Both the position numbers and the translations under genes were made by a program. Under the pieces are notes generated by a model. It had not been told where the DNA came from and searched no databases. It saw only the letters and a program-made list of their open reading frames with translations. Below, piece by piece: positions 35,421 to 47,396 of a stretch of DNA of 64,000 nucleotides; position 1 is the first letter of the stretch, and each line of letters begins with the position of its first letter. The stretch comes from Chamaecrista fasciculata (taxonomy: Eukaryota; Streptophyta; Magnoliopsida; Fabales; Fabaceae): positions 53,282 to 117,281 of the forward strand of contig QANZ01003410.1 of NCBI GenBank assembly GCA_003254925.1. Reading direction: 5' to 3'.

Positions 35421-38400
35421 TTGACACCAGAAGCTCCCATAAGTTAACTCCCCAGTGGGCCCCACACTTGAAAAAGAATAAGCCGGTCCCAGTATCCCAC
35501 CGTGGGGTCCACCACTTCATGGACCCTATTCGACCGTGTCGGTTACACTGGGCCCCACTCCACACCCCGTGGCCCCCTTCCCTTCTAAACTAAATTAATT
35601 AATTATTTCTCGATACCAGTTATTTATTTTCATTCACTAATCACTATTATTCTGCTTGTGGGTATCAATTTTTAAAATGAGGTACGAAAAGTGAAAACTC
35701 TTGCATTTTAAAATTCATTTTGTTTACCTAATCAAACGTGGTGGAGTCCACTCATAATTTATAAGTAATCTGTAAATATTTCTCTAAACACGAGTCTGAC
35801 GTACTTTGACCTTGTGCTTAATTCATCTAAATTTTTTTTATTAAAAAAAAAATTATTTTGTTTTTCAAAGGAATGAAATTACGGTTGAGTCCCGCCGTCT
35901 TGCGAGGACTCTCGTCCTTCCTTCGAACTCATAAAAAGATCTCTCCACGTGGGCTCTTCCCTATGGACTTGTGCCACGCTGACATATAATTACACCTCTT
36001 CACCAGTACCACCAACTTTTACAACTGGAATCACAAAATCCACTTTTACTTTCTTTTTTCTTTGTGTAGTTCTTTTTAAAAAATAAATTTATTTTTTAAA
36101 AAAATATTTTTAAATTAACTATTTTAACTAAAATTTAAATTAATAGAAGTAAAATTTTAGATATCGAATGGAGAAGTCAAAACAATTTACATTTTAAAAC
36201 ATTGACTTCCAAGTTCCAAACAATATGATTCAGCTATGAGTCATGGCTGAGTCCATTATATATGATAATGGCGCTATCCCACCTTCCCAGAGCCTCTGTT
36301 GAATGACGTGTTAATTAAAGTATCTGTTACTTTATATTACTTATTTCAACATTTTGAATACATTCCATAAAAGAAAAAGAATTTTGAATATACGATATTA
36401 TTAATAATTGTTTTAAAATGATAAATTACATATGCTCACAGACTCACAGTATACGTCAAAAATAAATATTTTTTTCTCCGAAATTACTATAATAAGAATA
36501 GAAAAACACGTAGAACATAATAATTGGTTGCTATTTTGGGAAGGGGAAGAGAATGCAGTGTTTGCATATGTATACGTCTGTTGGTTAAAGAGGCTGGGGT
36601 CCCATTTTAGAACGACGCCCATTGAAAACACTCACAAACCACAAAACAAGCTGCTAGCACCTAAACAAAACCAGCAGCTAAATTTCATATATTTTTATCT
36701 GCTTTCTTCTCTTATTTAATTTCTTTTTACATTTTTAATTAATTACCAACTTCCCGCCTAGAAAATAAAGGGGGAAAAACTCTGCTTAATAATTAATGTA
36801 GTAGGAATACTACATGATCACTGATCACATGTGCGCTTGAATTAACAATATATATTACTAGCTTCTGCTGCAGTTTTTTGGCTTCATCTCATTGAACAAA
36901 CAATATATACTAGCTAGCAAGTAACCTCATGTTAATTAAGTTAGCGCAATTACCTTTTCACATGGTTATCAATGCCAAAATTTCTATTCATAACCATATG
37001 ATTAATTGTAAAAAATTGAACATTTTAAAAATGTACAGTTAATTTGTTTTACTATGAAAACTTGGCTTTAATTTCTATTGCGATGATGAGATCCATATAT
37101 ATTGTAAAAAAGCTTAAAGTATTAATTCATGTAGTACATTTGTAGAAAGGTCTAATTGACCTCAAAAAAAATTCTCAAAGGGAGAGGATTGTCTCATTAT
37201 ATATATAGAATTAGAAGCCCTTTAACTAAGCAATGTGAGACTTCAATACGCCTCCCTCGACCCTCATGCCCGATATAATAGCGTGAAGCCAACGAGTTAT
37301 TCCTAAACAATCTACAGTAAGGCTCATCTATCCCAAAAGAGCTCTCAAAGGAGAGAGTTGTCTCATTATATATATAAAGTTAATAAGGCCATTTAACCAA
37401 ACAATGTACTACTTCAACAACATTGTTCCTCATATATGTTTAAATTCCTTTTTATAATTAAGTATATATGACAAAGATATTTTTTGGTGTGAATCAGAAT
37501 ATCCATTGTTGATTGATAACATTAAATAATTCCTTCACCAAAATACTTTCACTTAAGGATTAACGACTTACTACAAAAAATTTTCCATACTCAAAGGTGA
37601 GATTTGAATGCCCACCAATTGGTTAAAGGACCAAATAATTAAGAAAACCAATATTTTAGTAATTGGACCGAACATTAACTCGGTCAAGGGCTCAGGTTAG
37701 TTGGTTCAAACGCCAAGTCAATTAGATTAATTGATGCAAGAGGGAGAATTACATCTGATAAAATAGATTTCTTAAGAAATTAAAGCCGAAGTGGTGAAAT
37801 AAAATGAAATGTTTGATAACTGTAAACTGAAGATTGTAATATACATCTGCATGCAAGGGGAATGCAATAAATATTTATTAAAATGGCAGCATTATCCTTT
37901 AGAAACTTTATTATTTTTCGTAAACGGAACTCGAAAGATTGGAAGAATTAATTCTTCAGCAATTGTTGGTCAATCAAATATCAAAATAAAGATCACGGAA
38001 TCGAGCGATTCGTTGTCAAGTTTCTGGTTCCTTGAGTTATATATATATATATAGACACACACATATATTCTCATTCAACATATATACATGCATGCATGAC
38101 GGCTACATCGATCTATGAATTTATAATGTTTTGTCAGACATCTTTTGTCAAAAGCAAACGGATATTATAAGGTTTTAGTTAAACAGTGTCTCAAAGAGCA
38201 TTGAATCATAAAGTTTTGTGTTGCATGCTTAACATTATTTTATTCAAAAGTAGTTTTTTTTTTCCTTTGTTGGTTAATGTATTGGAAGTAGTTATACTAA
38301 TTAATAGGAGACAAATAAAACTAGTTCACTTTTAACTAATTTTTTGGTTTAAGTTATAAAATTGTTCTTTTTTTTAGATTTTTTTTATTTAACTTCATAA

Positions 38401-39047
38401 AAAATGTTTCCAACGATTAACTTATTTCACTTTTTTATTTATATTTTCAAGTTCAGGGTGGCTCTTCAGGCTTTTGAAGTTTAATCAATCTTATATTGAT
38501 AAAAGAAATAGAAACTTAATAATTGCTAGTTTGAAGAAGTTGTAAACTACGTACCACTAGTTACTAAACAGAATAATATTCCACATTTTTTTAAAAGCAT
38601 TTTTAAATTTAGTTCTTGATGCATTAATTCTAGTTAACAAGATTTTTATATATTAATTATTAGATATCAGCAATTTTTTTCTAGATCTTGGTGGCTCTTG
38701 TGTGTGTTAGTGGCCAAGAGAGAAGCAATCAATGAGAGATAGAGACAACGAAGGAGAGATTAGATAATTATGGTAGTTTGCATGCATGAATGCAACCTAG
38801 TATCTGAAACCCACAGAATCTGTTGACCGATGGGTTTACTTCCTTGCCAAGTTTTAGAATATTCTCAATTAATTAAAGAAAAAAAGTATAGTTTTAAACT
38901 AAAAGTACTTCTTTAAGTATTAATTAATAATCTTATTTGCTGCACCTAACAAAGCACGAGACTAGATGGTCGTCTCTTTCAGATTTTTTCACATGCCTAG
39001 GTTCCGCTTTCTCTTGGGCTTTTGGACTCTGTCTGAATACATATGTA
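35421..39047. other. Intergenic, upstream of the TPP gene
   Basis: No gene is supported. At 37160-37430 a ~175-bp motif pair (CTCAAAGG..GAG..TTGTCTCATTATATATATA, then CAATGT.GACTTCAA) occurs twice and is probably a fragmentary transposon. A possible short inverted LINE tail lies at 38250-38290. The frames at 36413-36719 and 37809-38054 show no family resemblance. Confidence 0.5.
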
Positions 39048-39393
39048 TAGCACTGTTAAACGGGCCGGCCCGGCCCGGCTCGTTACGGGCCACGGGCTAA
39101 ACGGGCCGGGCCGTTTAGGCCCGTTTTTAAACGGGCCAAATTTTTTAAACCCAAGCCCGCCCATTTAGCGGGCCGGCCGGGCCGGCCCGCGGGCCTAAAC
39201 ATTTTTACATGCAAAATTTTCTTAAAAAAATGTAAACGGGCCTAACCGCCCCGGCCCGTTACGGGCCACGGGCTAAACGGGCCGGGCCGTTTAGGCCCGT
39301 TTTTAAACGGGCCAAATTTTTTAAGCCCAAGCCCGCCCATTTAGCGGGCGGGCCGGGCCGGCCCGCGGGCCTAAGCCCGTTTTGACAGTGCTA
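39048..39393. mobile_element. CG-rich 346-bp hAT-type MITE
   Basis: A perfect 8-bp duplication CATATGTA (39040-39047, 39394-39401) flanks terminal inverted repeats TAGCACTGTTAAACGGGC and TAGCACTGTCAAAACGGGC (the latter as reverse complement). An 8-bp duplication is the hAT signature. The interior is very CG-rich in an AT-rich setting and is built of two ~118-bp near-identical direct units (about 39082-39199 and 39258-39374). Each unit is full of GGGCC/GGCCC palindromes and could form strong secondary structure. There is no coding capacity. Confidence 0.88.
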
Positions 39394-40053
39394 CATATGT
39401 ACTTTTTGGCATCTTACTTTATTCAAAAGAAAAAAAAAAAATAGTATACATAAAAATTGATAGGCCAAAGTCCTATTTTGGTCCCCCAGTTATGCTCCTT
39501 GTTCCAAATAGGTCCCCCAGTTATTTTTTGTTCCATATTGGTCCCCCAGTTATGCAAAACTTGAAAAAGTTGGTCCCTCTAACGTTTTCCATCTATTTTT
39601 TCGTTAAAAAAAGAGGAAAAATAAACTTTCATCCCCAAAAGTTTTATTTTCTTATATTAAGGTCCTTTTCTTTTTATAATAGGATCAAAACATAAGAAAA
39701 TGAAGTAAATTAATATTTTAAGTGAATTTATCCAAAAACACAAAATAAATCTCTCTCTCTCTAAACCCTAAAGCCGCTGATAAGTCTGATTTTAGGCAGA
39801 CTTTTAGGGGGTATTTTATCTATATTTGAATATTATATCTAAAGATTTACCCGAAAATATCATAGATTTTGGATTCTCTCTCAATCTTCAAATCAAATTG
39901 AAAATATGATATATTCTTAGATTGATTCTTTATTTAAATATCATGTTTATAAGTTAGGATTTGGTACTTGTTTAAATCTTTGGGTTGCCTTGCAGATTTG
40001 GAAAGATCCTCAAAATCCTTTGAAATCAACAACAAAAAGATTCTTTCTGATTT

Positions 40054-40186
40054 GCATACGTCTTGCCCAAAGGTTAAGCAGAATCCGAAGTTTCAAGCTA
40101 AAATGTGCATACGTCTTGCCCAAAGGTTAAGCAGAATCCGAAGTTTCAAGCTAAAATGTGCATACGTCTTGCCCAAAGGTTATGCA
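40054..40186. repeat. 53-bp tandem repeat inside the Pack-MULE
   Basis: A 53-bp unit starting GCATACGTCTTGCCCAAAGG begins at 40054, 40107 and 40160; the third copy is partial. The last 21 bp (40166-40186) occur as a perfect inverted copy at 41057-41077. Short GTCTTGGGCAAGAC palindromes are scattered at about 40975-41020. Confidence 0.85.
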
Positions 40187-40329
40187 CAGAAGAGGCGTAC
40201 AGGAGATGACATCTTATGGATTATTAGAAGATTTTGTAAGGGATTTGTGGGATAATTAGTTAGAGTTAGCTCTATAAATAGGAACCCTAGGGCTTTCACA
40301 AAAACATCTTCCATTCTACGCTTAATTTC

Positions 40330-41193
40330 ATATTTTACATTTTCGGTGCTCAATGGCCCTGCGCGGCTAACTCTCTTATCTTGGCTTAGGGTGAGTTTGG
40401 ATTGGATGCTTCAACACTTGTGAGGTCTTGTTCTTAATTGTTTTATCAATTTATAATATTTTTGCTTCTCCTACTCTTCTTGTTTTGATTGTTTTCAAGT
40501 TAAACATTCAACTAAGAGCTCGGTTGTCTAATTGATTTGTAAACATAACGCTAGATGTTCTTATTGATTTGTAATTAGTAAGTTCATCACTAAGTAGTAA
40601 CTAAGATGGTTGTACCATGTTAGGGAGAAGAAAATGTGAACAAGTAATTTTGTAAATTAATTGTTTAGGGTTAATATCTTTCGGGTCTTAGTTCTGTTAC
40701 CTTAGATTGAATTGTCGACTGTGTCGGATTCGTCTAGTTAATAAGTGGTTAAATTGGGTATGTTATCCTTTAATCAACTTTTAAGAAAGAGTGATATCAC
40801 TGTGTGATTTCGTTAACCTATTTTACAATTGATGAATTAATATTTTGGAACCGATGATCAAGTGTGAAACTCCATGAAAAACAATCCCAGCCAAGACTCC
40901 AATCAATCGGTAACAACCTTTTTAATTTACACTTGCTTTTCATTAAATCCGTTCAAAATTCACTCTTACGTCACTAGTCTTGGGCAAGACTAAAGTCACT
41001 GACATTAGTCTTGGGCAAGACGTATTCATTGGTTCTTTATTTCTCTGGCTTATAACTGCATAACCTTTGGGCAAGACTAGTCTCTGTGGATCGACCCTAT
41101 TCTCGCCTCTACTACTAATATTCTATCTTTGAGTGCAGATTAGGTTTAATTATAATTGGTGGACCCGGCAACGGCGCCAAAAATTGATGGTAA
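40330..41193 (-). repeat. Retrotransposon-like segment with a PBS-like site
   Basis: On the minus strand, TTTTTGGCGCCGTTGCCGGG lies at about 41164-41184. TGGCGCCGTTGCCGGG is the primer-binding-type sequence common in plant Ty3/gypsy (Tat/Athila-like) elements. TCGATCCACAGAG, also familiar from such elements, follows about 80 bp on. No gag or pol coding was recognised. It appears to be a fragment picked up by, or inserted into, the MULE. Confidence 0.5.
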
Positions 41194-41649
41194 CTTCCTA
41201 ATCATCTCCTCCCTTTTGGCCCACCCCGACGGAGTCGTCGTCGTCGCCGGCGGCGGCGGCCTCGATCTCCCGTCGCGAACACCATCTCCGCCACGCCCTA
41301 CGCCTCCGGTGGTGGGGCCTACCTTCGCCGCCGACGACGACAAAGGCTCCTCCCTCGCGGCCCGATTGAATACCACCACCGACGAGGGGGGTTTCGCCGG
41401 CGGCACAGTCTCTGTCGTCTTCTGTTGCTCTGATGGAGATCTAACGGAAGAGTGTAGAGTGAATTTGTCGATGGCGACAATAGCTTTGGAGTATTCTGTT
41501 CGCCGCTCCGGCGAGTTCTCCGGCGATTCATAGGGAGTTGTTTCAGGTGGGTCACCCAAATCGGATCCCGGCGAGTGAACGCGAAGTGGGGAATGAGGCG
41601 TTTCTGCGTTAGTGGAGGATTCGGAGGTTTTCGAGGATTGCTTTTTCAT
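41194..41649 (-). pseudogene. Captured exon of a CASP-like (CASPL4A-type) protein gene
   Basis: From the ATG at 41649 (minus) the frame reads MKKQSSKTSESSTNAETPHS, then GDPPETTPYESPENSPE, then YSKAIVAIDKFT, then FNRAAREEP and GWAKREEMIRK. This resembles the long cytosolic N-terminus of CASPL4A-type membrane proteins (Pro/Ser-rich, an SKAIVxVDK motif, NRxxREEP, and a basic stretch before the first membrane helix). It stops just before the first transmembrane segment, as if exon 1 alone was captured, probably with its 5' UTR. The frame then runs into the retrotransposon-like DNA and stops at 41146. The family assignment is from memory of motifs. Two out-of-frame readings of the same GC-rich DNA were discarded. 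Confidence 0.6.
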
Positions 41650-42233
41650 GATTGAATTGAATCGAAGCACAAATTGTGAAACTTGAAACTACCTCTCCGT
41701 TAAATCCCGTAAAGGTTGTGGATTTTAAAAGGGGGGAGGAAATTGGGGCTCAAGGAAGAGAAAAATAGTTAACAAGAGAAAAAGAGTGTTTGGGTGCAGA
41801 GACAGAGACATAGACAGAGAGAGAGGGAGGGAGAGAGAGAGATTTATTTTGTGTTTTTTGGTAAATTCACTTAAAATTTTAATTTACTTTATTTTCTTAT
41901 GTTTTGATCCTATTATAAAAAGAAAAGGACCTTAATATAAGAAAATAAAACTTTTGGGGATGAAAGTTTATTTTTCCTCTTTTTTTAACGGAAAAATGGA
42001 TGGAAAACGTTAGAGGGACCAACTTTTTCAAGTTTTGCATAACTGGGGGACCAATATGGAACAAAAAATAACTGGGGGACCTATTTGGAACAAGGAACAT
42101 AATTGGGGGACCAAAATAGGACTTTGGCCAAATTGATATTTGAAAGATGCATTAAAGAAATAATTCAATCACTCAAAGTATAATTTATTTTCTTTAATCC
42201 TTGAAAATTATAAGCTAGCTACTCATTTCATTT

Positions 42234-42409
42234 TGTTAGTCAAAGTGTGTCATCAATTAATGTCTCATGGCGGAGGCCCATGTATGGGGCTAAGTCATAG
42301 TCAAACAATGAAGCTTGAGTGTCTGCTCTAGAGTGAGTCAAGGAAATAGAGTTGCATCCTTATTAATAGCTATAGCTTTTGTCTTAATGGTAAGCGCTTG
42401 ATCCTAACA
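42234..42409 (+). mobile_element. Solo LTR of the TRIM family
   Basis: This 176-bp TGTTAGTC...TAACA sequence matches the LTRs at 22233 and 22468 along its whole length (GGCGGAGGCCCA, GTCTGCTCTA, TTAATAGCTATA, GGTAAGCGCTTGATCCTAACA). The flanks are CATTT and AATTT, a 4/5 target duplication. No interior or second LTR is present, so it is a recombination-derived solo LTR. Confidence 0.85.
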
Positions 42410-43645
42410 AATTTCTCCCTATAAGCCATTTTTTTAAAAATAATACTTATAAAAAGACTAAATTGCATCGCCTCCAATACTTTCAAAGACTAAAATTTAC
42501 AAAGTAAACTTTCAAGAATTGAATTGATAACTATTGGATCAGGGATCAAGTTACTATATGTTTTTACTTAAAAATCTATTGTTGGTTGATGAGAATATAT
42601 GGAAGTATCAAGCATTATATTCTATTTCCATATGTTGGAGATCTTAATTTTGCCCTCAATATTATACAAGTTAAAACAGCAGGCGTCGGAATTGTATACG
42701 TTATGCAGTTTATAAATTAAATTTGTTGTTTTTAGTTTGGAGAATGGGAAAACAATAACAAGAACAATCTGAACAAACCCAAAAAGTAGTATATAGTAAA
42801 AGACTGAAAGTTAGTGAAAGACGAGACCCTTTCTTAACCTAATAAAGTGTTTCCGCGTTCATCGCCTAAACATACGCCTTTTTAGTCAGACATCCAAGTC
42901 TCTTTTTTGTTATATAAAAATATGTATTGGAATAAACAACATATAGTTAGTTTCGTAAGTGCATAATTTCATTGTAATGAATGCATTCTTGGTCAGCCTT
43001 TTTGAACTTCTTCTACCTGTTCCAATTTTCAAAGTTTCAACTCTGAATTAATTAAAGTGCCTTGAGTGATTCACCATGGGAAGGTCATACAAAGACCCTG
43101 CGAAGTTAAATTAAACAAGTGAGATGTTGAAGTAATCGAGCGAAGACTATATTTTTCAGTGTGATGAATTAATATTTCAAGCAAGGAAGAGGCACATGAT
43201 GGTTCTTGATTGGTTTGTCTTGTTAGAGTCACTAGAAGTGAGACAGACATATATACATGACTAAAATTTTTTATCTAAGTGTGTTAATTAATTAGATCAT
43301 ATCCTTCGGAAAGATTTGCCTTTTAGAGTGGGAACATTGTCATTTTGCAGGGTGTTTGGATCATTGAGCAAGTCAGATCTTGTCTTGGGTAGAGTTATTT
43401 TCAAATTTGTTATAATTATTTTTTAATATGTGGTTATAATTTAATTTGTGGCCTGCTCATTAATTCTTGATTTGTTAATATATAAAGTAGGTTTGGTTAC
43501 TAGGTAGGTTTTGTGTTAAACGAGCCAAAAAAAAAGTTCGTTTAATTATATTACTTGTCAATGTTTGATTGTTTTCCCTAGAGTCTTGAATTATATGTGA
43601 AATATATATTCTCTTTTTCATTGCACATAAGGTTTTCTGAATCTA

Positions 43646-43841
43646 AATCACATGAGTATGACCTGATGGTTTCTCACTTGGTCCCTTAATCAAGTGGTGG
43701 GAGTTCGAATCCTACATTTGGGTATGAAAAGTATTATATGATCAACCATTTATCTTTAAGTGGAGGACCTATGACAGAGGCCGGAGAGATTAGTAACTGT
43801 TCCTGACCGTGGATATATACTCTTGGTTTATACAAAAAAAT
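43646..43841 (+). mobile_element. tRNA-derived SINE, second family
   Basis: An A-box-like segment (TGACCTGATGGTTTCTCACTTGG region) precedes a good B box, GAGTTCGAATCC, about 40 bp on. The body ends TATACAAAAAAA. An 11-bp near-perfect duplication TTCTGAATCTA/TTCTAAATCTA flanks it (43635-43645, 43842-43852). It is unlike the SINE at 11520 apart from the promoter boxes. Confidence 0.7.
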
Positions 43842-44284
43842 TTCTAAATCTATCTTTCTATTTTTTTTTAAAAAAATTCTTTTTATATAAGTAGGTAGAT
43901 ATTAGACAGTTAAGAGGAGAGTGAAATAGATTAAAAAAGTTTGAGTGTTGTAAGCTATAAACTTCAACTGTTCATAATTTCATATAAAAGTTTGAGTGTT
44001 GCATATTCCTCTAATTACACAACTGCATGCGACACGTCAGGGTCATTCTTTTACGATTTGAAAGTTTGAAATAATAAAAGTAGTATTTTGTTCAATTGTT
44101 TTTTATCATTATATACGAATAATTTCAAAACCAATTCAACAAACTAGCGAGCATCTCCAATAGAATAGATGCTAGCCCTCCCGTCAGTAGTCAGTACTAT
44201 ATATATTGTCTTACAACTTAATTACATGTAATACCGCTGACCAAATTATTTACATGTAATAAATATAGACTATATATATTAATG

Positions 44285-44440
44285 ATTTATCTAACATGTG
44301 TCTTAGGGCTATTTTAAGGTTTATTTTAATTGGTTAGTAGAGTATCTTATATCTTAAAATTTACGAAAATTTATTTAAAAGATAATTTTTAATATTTTAA
44401 AAACTTATTTAACCAATAAAAACGAACATGAGAAGGACTC
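44285..44440. repeat. MITE-like repeat, copy 1
   Basis: TATCTAACATGTGTCTTAGGGC, AATTGGTTAGTAGAGTATCT and TTTAAAAGATAATTTTTAAT recur in the same order at 59555-59745. Both copies end near an inverted ACATG...GAAGGAC motif. This one is diverged and lacks a clear right terminus. Confidence 0.5.
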
Positions 44441-45686
44441 ATACATTAATTACTAATATATAAAAAGCGCATGACTGCATGAGTGGCTAGGTACGTGTCA
44501 GTTGGGTATCCAACGAGAAACAGCCACGTACGGAAGCGCAAGTGCATGCAAAGCAACGTGTCACAAAGTGAGAAATGGTAGGGGTCTGACCTATGTAGGA
44601 ATATCAGAGCCATGCACGTTTGTTGTGGTAAAACCCAGACACACTCCACATGTGTGCTACCCTTATGGCCATCTCACTCTGCGTTTTCGATTCACTCCCT
44701 CCACGCTTTTACTTTACCTTTTATTCATTGGTAACACACACTCACACGTTGTAACTATAAAGACATATATATAAATACCATATGAAGCTAGGCAGGTATC
44801 TATATAATGGTGGAATATGGATGGATGAATGAAGAAGTCACATGTGTATGTGTTGATTTGTAGAAGAACAATAATAAGAGAGTAATTAAGGTGTTGCCTT
44901 TGTGTGTGTCTTTGTAGTGTGGTGGTCGGTGGATGCTGATTCTGTGACATCAATTATAAACCACAACCTCATCTATCACATGACTTTAATATTTCGCTTC
45001 GCCATATAATTGGACACATATAATTATATTGCATCCAAAACCAGACCATGCATGTTCACTCTCATCTTTCATGCACTTCCATCGAGGCCAACAATCTCTC
45101 TCACTACTCTCTTTCTATAAAATATTCATAAAATTATATGTTTTGTTGGATGAATTATTTGAATTGTGGGAGTACTGCAAAAAGCTCCAGATTTTATGCT
45201 TCATTAACTGGATTCTCTTGCCAACATATGGCTCGCAATGCATCTACGTGGTGCCATTCTCTCATTACTCATTAGACATAACCGCTAGAAAACAAAACAA
45301 GACGGGATCTTTCCAAAAGCACTTTTCATATTTCTATATATATAATATGCATGACCAAACTAAACTTGGACCTTTGCTTTTACAATTAATATATTGGAAT
45401 GATAGATCGATGGAATGCCAAACTAATTATAAAGCTTCTGGCATATTAGGCTGCTGTTGACACGAGATTGGATGGGCACATTTAAAAAGGGCTACTTTCA
45501 CTACACACCTAGCTACCATTTACTCATTAACAAATTACGTCAACGTAGCGTAGTCGTACATTCCATGCACCCTCAATGCAATTTATTAGTTGTTAAACAA
45601 TTGTATTTTGTTTCTAAAATTAAAATAACAGCTAATATATATTATGTTTTTTTTATCAATATTAAATCTTTTATTTAAAATATTTT

Positions 45687-46175
45687 AGGTCAAAACTTCA
45701 TTTTGGTCCCTAAACTATAGAGTGAATTCTGTTTTTGTGTTTAAATTATTTCTTTATTCTATTTTGGTTATCAAAATTTTCTTTTAGTTCCATTGTTGAT
45801 CAAAACTTGATTTCCTCTGATTTTTATCATTTTCTTTGATCTAAACAATTTCTTTCTCATACTTGTTCTAAAAAGTGAGTTGATAGTAAGAGAAGAAAAA
45901 TCTTTCTTTTTTTATTGAGTTTTCTTTATAAAAGATTTTTTTTTCCTTTCTACCAATTGACTTATATATTATAACACATGTGAAAGTGAAAATGAGAAAT
46001 TGCTCAAGTCTAATGTCATGTTCAAAGATAACGGTACAAATCAAATAGAATCACGATTGAGACTAATAGTAAAATAAGTAAAAAAAAAACATTAAGGACC
46101 AAAATAGAATAAAAATAATTTAATGATCAAAATTGAATCCATTCTATAATTGAAGGACGAAAATGAGATTTTGAT
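45687..46175. mobile_element. Long-TIR non-coding element
   Basis: The left arm (GTCAAAACTTCATTTTGGTCC...) and right arm (...GGACGAAAATGAGATTTTGAT) are imperfect inverted copies over more than 100 bp, including the TTCTATTTTGG/CCAAAATAGAA pair. There is no coding sequence. It belongs to the same broad type as the intron element at 17474. Confidence 0.55.
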
Positions 46176-47345
46176 TGATATTTTATGTACTTTTATAACT
46201 AATGTTATATAAAGACAATGAGAAAACAACTTCAAAATTTTACTAAAGACGTAACAAATAAAGGAAAAATTTATTTTACTTTTGTGTATACATCGTTTTA
46301 CATTATTATATTATTGACTCGTTTAATAAAGTTTCCTTTCTTGCAAATCACATTTTGATAGAAGATTTTCATAGCAAATAACAAGTACATAAGAAAAGGA
46401 ATAGAAAAAGGAATATAATTTTTCTAAAATTTGTGTGAAACGCATATAATTATTATTATTGCACTTAAATAAATCTTAGAGGGTGGAAGAAATCACGATG
46501 TCATGTTGAAATCTGAATAGTAGTAATGAAGAAATGATTGTGGGTAGGACTGACTAATTACTAATTAGGAGTGTGGGATACAACTGGAATAGCGTAAGAT
46601 GTAGAGAGGCATGCACGTGACTGAGTTAACCATTAAGCTTATTATCACGTGCCACTCACCCGCGTCCCCTCGGTGGCACGCACCTTTACTAATTACTGCG
46701 TGTCGGCATCAAGGCTTCCAATTGGACATCAAAATATTTTTTTTGGGATTATTTTTTGATAAAAGATAAGGATTTATGGGAAAAAGAAGAAGAAATATTA
46801 TACAGTCATTACAGTGCACAATGGTATAGGGGAAAATGAAATGAAAATAAATGGAGTCCAGAGACTTGGGATCAAAAGTGTCAAGACTCAAAATCTCAAC
46901 CTGATATTCCATACCTCATCATGAGTTTGAAAGAGAAATTAAATTAAATGATGTGCCAACTGCCAATTAATTAATCATTGGACAGGAGGAAATGGGGATG
47001 GATCCTCTCTCGTGTAGCTATCCTCTCCCTTTCTCTCCAACTGCCAATTATTTTTTAATAAAATAAAATCAAGCAAGATTATTTTATGTGCTACAATTAT
47101 CTTAATATTATTAGTGCTCACAACTTCAATAAATAATATCATATTTTTTTTTAAAAAAATAATGTTCATGATTTACTAGTTAAGTTATATTGAAAAAGGA
47201 AAAAAATAACAATTTATCTTTTTTTATTATTTTTTAAGAAAGAATTTCTTTTCTTTATTTGACATTTTTTCATTTTCTAGTTATTTTAAGTTTTTAACTA
47301 GTGCCCAAAGTACATTGTTTAGAAATACCTATAAAATTAATTATT

Positions 47346-47396
47346 ACTCTAGACATATATATATATATATATTTTGGCCAAACTCTAGACATATAT
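47346..47396 (-). mobile_element. 21-bp insertion between 15-bp direct repeats
   Basis: ACTCTAGACATATAT occurs at 47346-47360 and 47382-47396. The 21 bp between them read on the minus strand TTGGCCAAAA followed by (TA)n. It resembles the other short tail insertions, but the (TA)n tract makes slippage an alternative. Confidence 0.45.

Larger units (their letters stand above)
39463..42129. mobile_element. Pack-MULE with CASP-like exon and retrotransposon-like DNA
   Basis: The terminal inverted repeats are about 305 bp (39463-39768 and about 41824-42129). They begin GGCCAAAGTCCTATTTTGG, align with almost no gaps and have few mismatches. A perfect 9-bp duplication AAATTGATA (39454-39462, 42130-42138) identifies a Mutator-like insertion. 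There is no transposase. The interior joins a 53-bp tandem repeat, an 800-bp block with LTR-retrotransposon-like features, and a minus-strand host-gene exon (41194-41649). Confidence 0.93.

Noticed and set aside
41156-41555. Open frames on both strands over the CASP-like fragment
   Set aside because: GC-rich coding DNA often leaves other frames open. Only the minus-strand frame from 41649 has recognisable motifs.
39492-42100. Two near-identical 67-residue frames at 39492 and 41897
   Set aside because: They are translations of the two inverted arms of one MULE, not genes.
43660-43720. Possible tRNA gene (good B box)
   Set aside because: No cloverleaf with paired acceptor stem; the A tail and flanking duplication show a SINE.
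45029-45460. 143-codon plus-strand frame
   Set aside because: Composition is mixed and without family motifs, no splice-consistent neighbours were found, and the ATG context is weak. Probably a chance frame.
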